Origin: Eretmocerus hayati
Lineage: Eukaryota; Arthropoda; Insecta; Hymenoptera; Aphelinidae
DNA length: 64,000 bases
Direction: 5' to 3'
NCBI GenBank assembly: GCA_029851415.1
Contig: CM056742.1
Coordinates: 146,883,121-146,947,120, forward strand
The translations under genes were made by a program, and so were the position numbers. The notes below the pieces were generated by a model. The model was not told the origin of the DNA. It was given only the letters and a program-made list of their open reading frames with translations, and did not search any database. Shown piece after piece: positions 57,604 to 64,000 of the stretch. The first letter of the stretch is position 1. Each line of letters begins with the position of its first letter.

Positions 57604-60291
57604 ACCCTCCCTGGCGTGTTTCGTTGCATTAGATCAGTCTATGCCGAAAAGAGTTTACGATTAATTGCCGCACCGTGGGAATATTTTTTGAGGCAAAACG
57701 TCCATTCCGCTACCCTCTGTGACCTCTTTAACTTGACATAACTTTGTCTGGCTTCCATTTTGAGATACGTAGCTCTAGATACTTTCTTTTTTTTCCCCCA
57801 AAGAAGTGGAAACCAACTGCAGCGACCCACCAAAACTCGTCTGGAGCTGAGATAATTTTCTGAAAAATATCCCACTTCCGGCGGAATCACCCATGTACAC
57901 AAAATGCATGGGTGCATTTATACTTAGCCGGATGCATCTGTGGCGAAGATAACGTGCATAACAATTACAGCAGCTCGTATCATTCGTTGTACCAAAAGCA
58001 CATATAACTTTTGAATTCTGGTGGCGAATGAATATATATACTTGGGGTATCACGTGGTGCACACGTACGAGGTTCGCGCGTGGGTGGTGCGTCGAGTCTG
58101 CGATGCTGATGACTGATGCAGCATGAATTCATATACATATATGTATGTGTGCTTAAACAGGTTTTCGTGCAATGCAGTCCGGCTCATAAATGTATACCTT
58201 TCCTCTTTCCTTGAGTCTCATTGTTTCGTCTCGAACGCACACGCTCCAAGTCGCTCCTAATAACGCTTACCGACGCGGACGTGCTCTTTGTGTCCCGGTT
58301 GCCCTCTGCAGTGCTTTCACCAACTTTTGCTCGACGTTTTGCGACTTGGGGCTCTTTCAGATATTCTGTGCTTTGATGCAACCGGTTACGTTGGGCAGAA
58401 ATTTTTAAGTCGGTTCAATGGCTTAGGACTTTTTTGAAGAGATACACGGTGCATCTATTGCTGTGCACCAAAATCAATAAAAATACATGTAATCATCAAA
58501 AAAGCCTCGCAAATTGCGGTGCACAATGAATAAGGGCAATAACAGGGCTGTTCATTCACTGAATTGTGTGAAAACTTTTGTGTTATTCTTACGGGTCAGT
58601 TTCTGCCAAAGATCAACGACGAAGTTGAGATTGAGTTGGTTCAGATGCCTTGGATTCCATTTTTTGTTTCTCTTACCTGAAATCAGAAAAATGAATTCAA
58701 ATTAGATAACAACCAAAAACACCATAGGAGCAACTAGGATAAGTATTTGCAATTGTATTTCCTTGATTCAAGAAAAATATATGAAGTTTCTATAAGGTCG
58801 TTCCTAGCTTTCACGAATCAAATTTTTGAATAAGTTAGATCAGCCGCTAATATTACAAATTCAGCTCCAAACTCGCAATTCAAATTCAAATTCAAACTTA
58901 TTGCCGAGTGGTAACTGTTAGAGTATTACTTTATACAGAGTCATGAGTAACATCTGTGGGCAAAAATATTTTCCATCCAACTTGTGATCCATTTTGAGAT
59001 AATTCACATCAATAAATTACCATATGAGCCATTAAAATATCCGGACACTTGATTAAAAAACCCCAACTAAGAAAATTCCGTAGCTGAACTTCTGAGTAAT
59101 TAGTTTTACGAGGTGAAACAGTGTCACACCCATCAGACACGTCAACATTATAATCTCCATTCATAGCGAGAAACGTTGGAAATTGGTATGACACACACAA
59201 ATTACGCATGAAATTGGCGGGAATCATTGCGCAACATCTAAACGGCTTCGATCGCATCTCGTGCATCGCGAAACGGTACATAACAGGAATCGCTTCTGAT
59301 GCCTGCTGCTCTGACCATCAGACCATCTCTCTTTATATATACTCTTGAGAGTGAGTTGAGTCAAGCTAGCACATTGACATATACACTACCTACATAGTGG
59401 CTGGTTGGACAGACACCACCCATCAATTTTGCGCGAACTGCATATATGCAGTCTGTATAAAGTCAGCACACGTTCAAGTACTCTTGCATGCGTGCGAATA
59501 TGTACCACTTACTCACACACATGTAAACAAACGCATCGTACATACGTGCACCTACTTTCACTTGAATATGTGATGGCCGCAAGGCATCAGAATCGATCTG
59601 ATGTCGCGTAACCGGGCGCGTAACTTTGCCGCGTAACATCAGAGGCCGGCTAGCCAGTAGAAAATTACCCGATATCTCGAGCACTGCACTCCCCATCATA
59701 TATATATGTGTGTGTATAGATATATGTATATATATATCTATAATGTATAAGTGAAGCTGCAGACAAGCCGGAAGGAGGGGACACGCGTTCCAGTATCGCT
59801 TAATTGCATCGACGCCGTCACTTTCGATAATCTCGACCGCGTAATCGCACTGACGCGCTCGCAGCACAACTTTATATATATACATAGACTATTCGTGTAA
59901 TATGGTCTTTGTTGATCTGTGAGACTGTATTATAGCGTTTCGTATGATGCAGTCGGAGCATTAGAACCGGATAATCCGGAATTTGGAATTAGCGCACTGT
60001 ATCGGAGGTATGGCGAAAGAAGGAAAACTAGAAAATGTATCGAGTTGAGATGATGTAAGAAATCATGAGAAAAAAGTCGAGCAATAGCTCTTTTTGGAAG
60101 GTAGGTCATTATGACAAATTTGTGGGTGTTGGTTCGGTCAGTTGTTTTGATGGGGAATGACATCCCAGGTTTATTCGGTGATACGGTCGGGCGCAGGTAC
60201 GAATTTTTGGGATTCATTTTCTTTCTCGTCGATTAGAAAAAGAGGAGTTTGAGTGGTAGGACCTGGTCTGAGTTGAATAGATTTACTAATT
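57604..60291. other. Non-coding; recursive-splice-like site at 58676 (minus strand)
   Basis: On the minus strand CATTTTTCTGATTTCAG is followed directly by GTAAGAGAAAC (junction 58677/58676). As an exon start, one frame stays open for about 40 codons with a possible donor at GACCC|GTAAGAAT. Otherwise only unrecognised ORFs (largest 140 codons, 59463-59885 minus, over TATATA repeats) and AT microsatellites near 59698-59740. Confidence 0.4.
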
Positions 60292-60633
60292 ACTAACCAG
60301 GAGAGTGTTTCAGATCCGGGTCACGGATTTGGTTGAAACTCTGGGAATAGTTTTCTTTTAGTACCAAAAGACGATACCCAAAATTATAACCCCTAACGCT
60401 CAAGCGTTTTCAAGCTACAGCCAAGGACATTCGCATCACAGTATACCTATATATATATACTATCTTTTAAAATAGGCCCATATGGGCAATGCTAAAGTTT
60501 TTTGCTGCAGCTCGGAAATGCTTGAGCGTTAGGGTCTATAATTTTGGATATCTTCTTTTGGTACTAAAAGAAGAATATTCCCAGAGTTTCAGCCAAATCC
60601 GTGACCCGGATCTGAAACACTCCCCTGGTAAGA
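60292..60633. mobile_element. 341-bp hairpin family, copy D
   Basis: Ends ACTAACCAGGAGAGTG and CACTCCCCTGGTAAG. The arms (GATCCGGGTCACGGAT, CTAACGCTCAAGC) differ strongly from copies A-C but pair with each other; the core CCCATATGGGCAATGCTA and TATATATATA are kept. Confidence 0.88.
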
Positions 60634-60931
60634 GTTATGACGAATTTTGATATGGGCTCCACAGATACACCCTTTAGATATTGGTGTAACGTAAGTTCAG
60701 GAATTTGAGAGATCTTGGACAATGCTATGTCAAAGGATTTATCGGCAGGAAGTTTCAAATACAGGATTTGCGCTGGAAACATTTTCGATGTATCCATGCA
60801 GATCCAACATTTACTCCAATATGGAGTCGGAGATCGAATCATCAACCACGAAAAAGTTCGGTGGATAGATCATAATAGAATATACTTATACATAGGAGTA
60901 GGCTCTAGATTACTGCACTGATGCTCATTGA
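60634..60931. other. No recognised gene
   Basis: A 93-codon minus ORF (60564-60845) overlaps the hairpin element and is not credible. Confidence 0.5.
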
Positions 60932-61854
60932 ATTTTGACTGCGATCTTGAGATCGTAACCATCCTTGTGACTTTTGGCAATCTCATACTAAAGAAGCGGA
61001 CCTGGAGAGATTCAACTATTAGGACTCAAGAGCGATGGAGTCTCTATATGAATTCATTTGAATTATGGGTCAACAAAAGCATTGCATTCAAATTTGGTTG
61101 CGTCTGGACTTCAATTGTGCACAATTCCCGATACGGCTAGGAGCGATCCTCCCACACAAGGGAGATCTTCGGATCTTGAGAGAGCAACGACTCTTCGGTC
61201 CCAGCTGACTACAAGGGAGATCCATTTCTGATCCTGGGAGACAAACGCCTTCACAGTCTCAGTCTTCCGGTAAGGAGGATCCTTTGCTGACCCTGGGAGA
61301 CAGACGCACTCCCCAACCCCAGTCTTCCGGCACGGGAGATCTTAGTATCTCGAGAGCACACGACAACTCTCCAGCCCCCAGTCTTCAGTCCCAGCACCCG
61401 TGTGAGTTCTTCCACCACCTCGTCCGCCTCAGTGCGTAATATGAGTCCTGAACAGCGTTTTGGACTGCATCAGGACTCCTACTTCTTCGCAAACCCCCTT
61501 GAATCTTCCATCTTTACTCTACTCTCTATTTCTTCCTTTCTTCTTCTGGGACCATAACCTTCGGGTTGACTTTCCTCCTCGCCTCGCTTTCCTCCGGGGA
61601 CGGGATTTAGTCGGTAGTTGCCCGAGTTTTCTCCGGTGAGTTCGACACTACACACACTCCTGTGGTTGAAGATTTCTCCGGCGTACCAAAAGAAGGAGAA
61701 AGAGACCAGGAGCGAGCATGTGCCAAAAACATCCAGACCGACACTAGGTGACTCTGGATCGCTGCACCGAAACTCTTATCAACTTTCGACTACGATCTCT
61801 GGATCGTAACCCTGTTCGTCATTTTTGACGATCTCATACTGAAGAGACGAACTT
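60932..61854 (+). repeat. Module bounded by 70-bp direct repeats with ~60-bp tandem repeats inside
   Basis: GACTGCGATCTTGAGATCGT...CAATCTCATACTAAAGAAGC (60938-61003) recurs as GACTACGATCTCTGGATCGT...CGATCTCATACTGAAGAGAC (61789-61854). Between them, 61155-61395 holds four 58-61-bp tandem units sharing GGGAGATC...GAGAGA and CCCAGTCTTCCGG. The section is GC-rich. It could be the 5' region of a non-LTR retroelement with tandem promoters, or a short LTR-like unit. Confidence 0.65.
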
Positions 61855-62226
61855 CATAAGCCATAAACCAGAGAGGTTTTGTTATTTAGATCCATTAATG
61901 TCATGCCGGTCACGTGCACGAGAACGAGACGACGGCGACAAAATCGAGAGGATGGCGACGTCGCGTCGACCTGGTTGACCATTGCAGCATAATTCTGCAG
62001 CTATGTGGTGGCTAAGGGAGCTGTCGACCTGAAGCACGAAATGAGGATCATGCAGAGCAACCGAAGAGCTCTACGAATTGTCAGTAATTTTCTCTCTTTC
62101 TTGAGCCGTCTCTAGCGGGATCGGTTTCCACCAAACCTCTCTCTCACTCTCTTTGGAGCAGACTATCTATTATGGATATTCCGATTGAACATTGCCAACT
62201 AAATACTCGTGCTGGAGTATTTATCC
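61855..62226. other. No recognisable feature
   Basis: Unique, moderately CpG-rich sequence. Confidence 0.5.
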
Positions 62227-62632
62227 ATTAAGAGTGCTCCCCAGCTGTTTTCAGCGCCATCTTGCGGTCAAAGCGGTTTATTGTAAACAATTCATCAAGC
62301 AAACAACTTTGGGTGGAAAGCGATGCAGATCCACGCTCGGGGAATTTTTGTGCAAATTTTCAAAAAAGTCCTATTGAGGTTGGTGCGAAATAGAGCGAGA
62401 ATAGTTCAAGTGAAAATCTCTGGCAGTCAGAAATTTTTGCTTAACTATTCTCGTTCAATTTCGCAACAATCTCAATAGGACTTTTTTAAAAATTTGCAGA
62501 AAAAGTCCCCGCACGTGGGTCTGTGTCACTATTCACTCAAAGTGGTTCGGTTGATTGATAATTTACAATAAACCAATTCGACCGCAAGATGGCGCCACCG
62601 CTGTTCTTCTTCAAAGAGAAGGAGCTCTTAAT
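62227..62632. mobile_element. 406-bp foldback
   Basis: ATTAAGAGTGCTCC and GGAGCTCTTAAT ends; inner arms pair CGCCATCTTGCGGTC with GACCGCAAGATGGCG and AAAAAAGTCCTATTGAG with CTCAATAGGACTTTTTT. One arm carries about 15 extra bases near the end. Centre at about 62425. Confidence 0.85.
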
Positions 62633-64000
62633 TGGCGTGTAAGGTACATAGGACTGTGTTCGTGACCACTAGTGCACATTATACGATTTGTAGTTTGAAA
62701 TTTACATGGACTACTTCGAGTGAATTTTACTGTGAAGTTAATGCAACAGTCCAAGAAAATGAGATCAAGTGGATTACCACCCATGCATCGATATTCAGAA
62801 CAAAAAATGTTCTCCAACACGATGGACAAAAACTGTGGAATCTGTACACTAAGCGAACTTGTGCTCTCACTCTTTCATTGCATAATCGATGAATGAGTAA
62901 TTGAAAATTCATCGCCTTGCATTCCCAGTGATATACAGTTCTTCAACTGTTTTCATAACATCACAGTTCGGGATTCAGTTCTGGGTTATTGAAGAAATTG
63001 AAGATGGTGAAAAGCACGGTATTTGATCTTCATCCACTCAAGCCAAGCCACTCGACTATTCAAATGAAAATAATGAAAAAAAGTTGCTGTAAAGCTCTAT
63101 CAAACCAGTCTCATTGAGAACAGAAGGAATAATAAATCTGTCTTAGTGAAGAAGCCTTGGAAATTATTTGAAAAATTGAATGAAAAATTATGTGCATGTA
63201 TTGAGAAACTGAATTGTCATCATATGAATATCAATCACGGATAGCTCTCCTCTTCGAAAAGATTCATCAATTCAACAACAGAAATGTTCATTATCAAGAG
63301 GATGCAGCTCAATAAATATTTGAGCTCGCAAGGAAAATCAATTGAGTTATTCATTCATCTGTAGATATTTACACAAAGAAATGGGGCAGCTTTCTCCACT
63401 ACCCCTTTACCCATTGTTACAGCTTTTGTATTGGTAGTAACGCTAATTGGATCCGATTGTATAAGATTTATTATGAAAACTTTTATTAAATTACTATTAT
63501 TGGTTCAGACACGTAATCTGAAGAGTAAAATTGTGGAACGAACTTTTTTGATAATCAGTGGTGAAATAATGAAATCAGAAGCTTCCACAGATAGAGAAGT
63601 ATGATGGAAAAGTTTTCTAATAAAATACATTTCTCCATTTACAAAGACTTTGCTTCTCCCTACGTAACTATAAATTGTGATTCGGTTGCACCCTCTAGTT
63701 GAAGATTAGAATACCAACTTTTGAAGCTTACAAGATGATTCTTTCAATAGCTGATTAGCTTCAGTTTTATAAATCTTTTTTTTATAAAAGAATAAAAAGA
63801 ACAACTTCCAGAGCATGTAAGAAAATGTACGAAGTAGCGAAACCGGCTATAGAAAAATTTCCTGAAATTCTTCCATCAACTTTTAACCATGCAGATATTG
63901 TATAAATTGATTAGTCTTCATTGAAAATTTTTTTGTACCCATAAAACGTTGGTAGAATATTTTTCAGCACAGTTGTATTGGGAATCGATGATATCTAATA
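62633..64000. other. No recognised gene
   Basis: AT-rich unique sequence. The 86-codon ORF 62632-62892 starts in the foldback arm and has no domain. Confidence 0.5.

Noticed and set aside
59463..59885. 140-codon minus-strand ORF
   Set aside because: Runs through a TATATA/ATATGTGTG microsatellite; the protein is low complexity in the middle.
1..64000. CRISPR arrays, bacterial operons, rRNA genes
   Set aside because: No spacer-repeat arrays, no dense co-oriented ORFs with ribosome binding sites and no rRNA-like sequence; the window is eukaryotic.

Overview
The window is AT-rich eukaryotic DNA, dominated by repeats. It carries TTAA-, TA- and 3-bp-flanked transposon ends, a copia-type LTR retrotransposon whose primer site matches the tRNA-iMet anticodon-arm site known from Drosophila copia, CpG/GA-rich TATA promoters, and long (TG), (CTC) and (CGT) tracts. 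These point to an insect. A hymenopteran is a guess from style, not a demonstrated assignment. No confident multi-exon host gene was found; the only well-supported large coding region is the retrotransposon polyprotein.

Layout. 1-12428 is a large inverted duplication. Two nearly identical ~1.1-1.2 kb arms (1-1194 and 11353-12428) each carry a 114-codon ORF with an N-terminal hydrophobic/signal segment. A third, decayed copy lies at 13228-13720. Between the arms is a ~186-bp satellite (about 16 units) interrupted by three insertions: a 4.1 kb composite (3738-7863) that itself contains a 2.06 kb palindrome, a 2.1 kb TA-flanked element (8209-10325), and a 0.6 kb palindrome (10351-10953). 12429-32822 is mostly unique non-coding sequence with scattered foldback elements, a perfect 186-bp-arm hairpin (14351-14756), a hammerhead-ribozyme-like motif (16324-16365), a CpG/TATA promoter candidate (15280-15540), and a Tc1-type foldback (30652-31576). 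32823-40960 is the copia element. It has an intact Gag-Pol reading frame, 276 bp of LTR identity, a truncated 3' LTR, and strong predicted introns in its leader and at the start of gag. 40961-64000 is again non-coding and dense with foldbacks: a piggyBac-like TTAA element, four ~341-bp hairpin elements of one architecture, a 1.17 kb palindrome, an inverted array of ~30-bp modules, and a CACTCGG-repeat element containing a tRNA-like Pol III box pair.

How it fits together. The region looks like intergenic or intronic DNA shaped by hairpin-forming non-autonomous DNA transposons; I count more than 18 separate foldbacks. Three acceptor/donor-juxtaposed sites (AG|GTRAG preceded by pyrimidines) lie on the minus strand at about 18870, 41178 and 58676. 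This raises the possibility that the window lies inside a very long minus-strand intron with recursive splice points. That is inference and needs RNA data. The best candidates for something not previously described are the small secreted-peptide family in the inverted duplication, the hairpin family with copy-specific compensating arms, and the spliced gag leader of the copia element.
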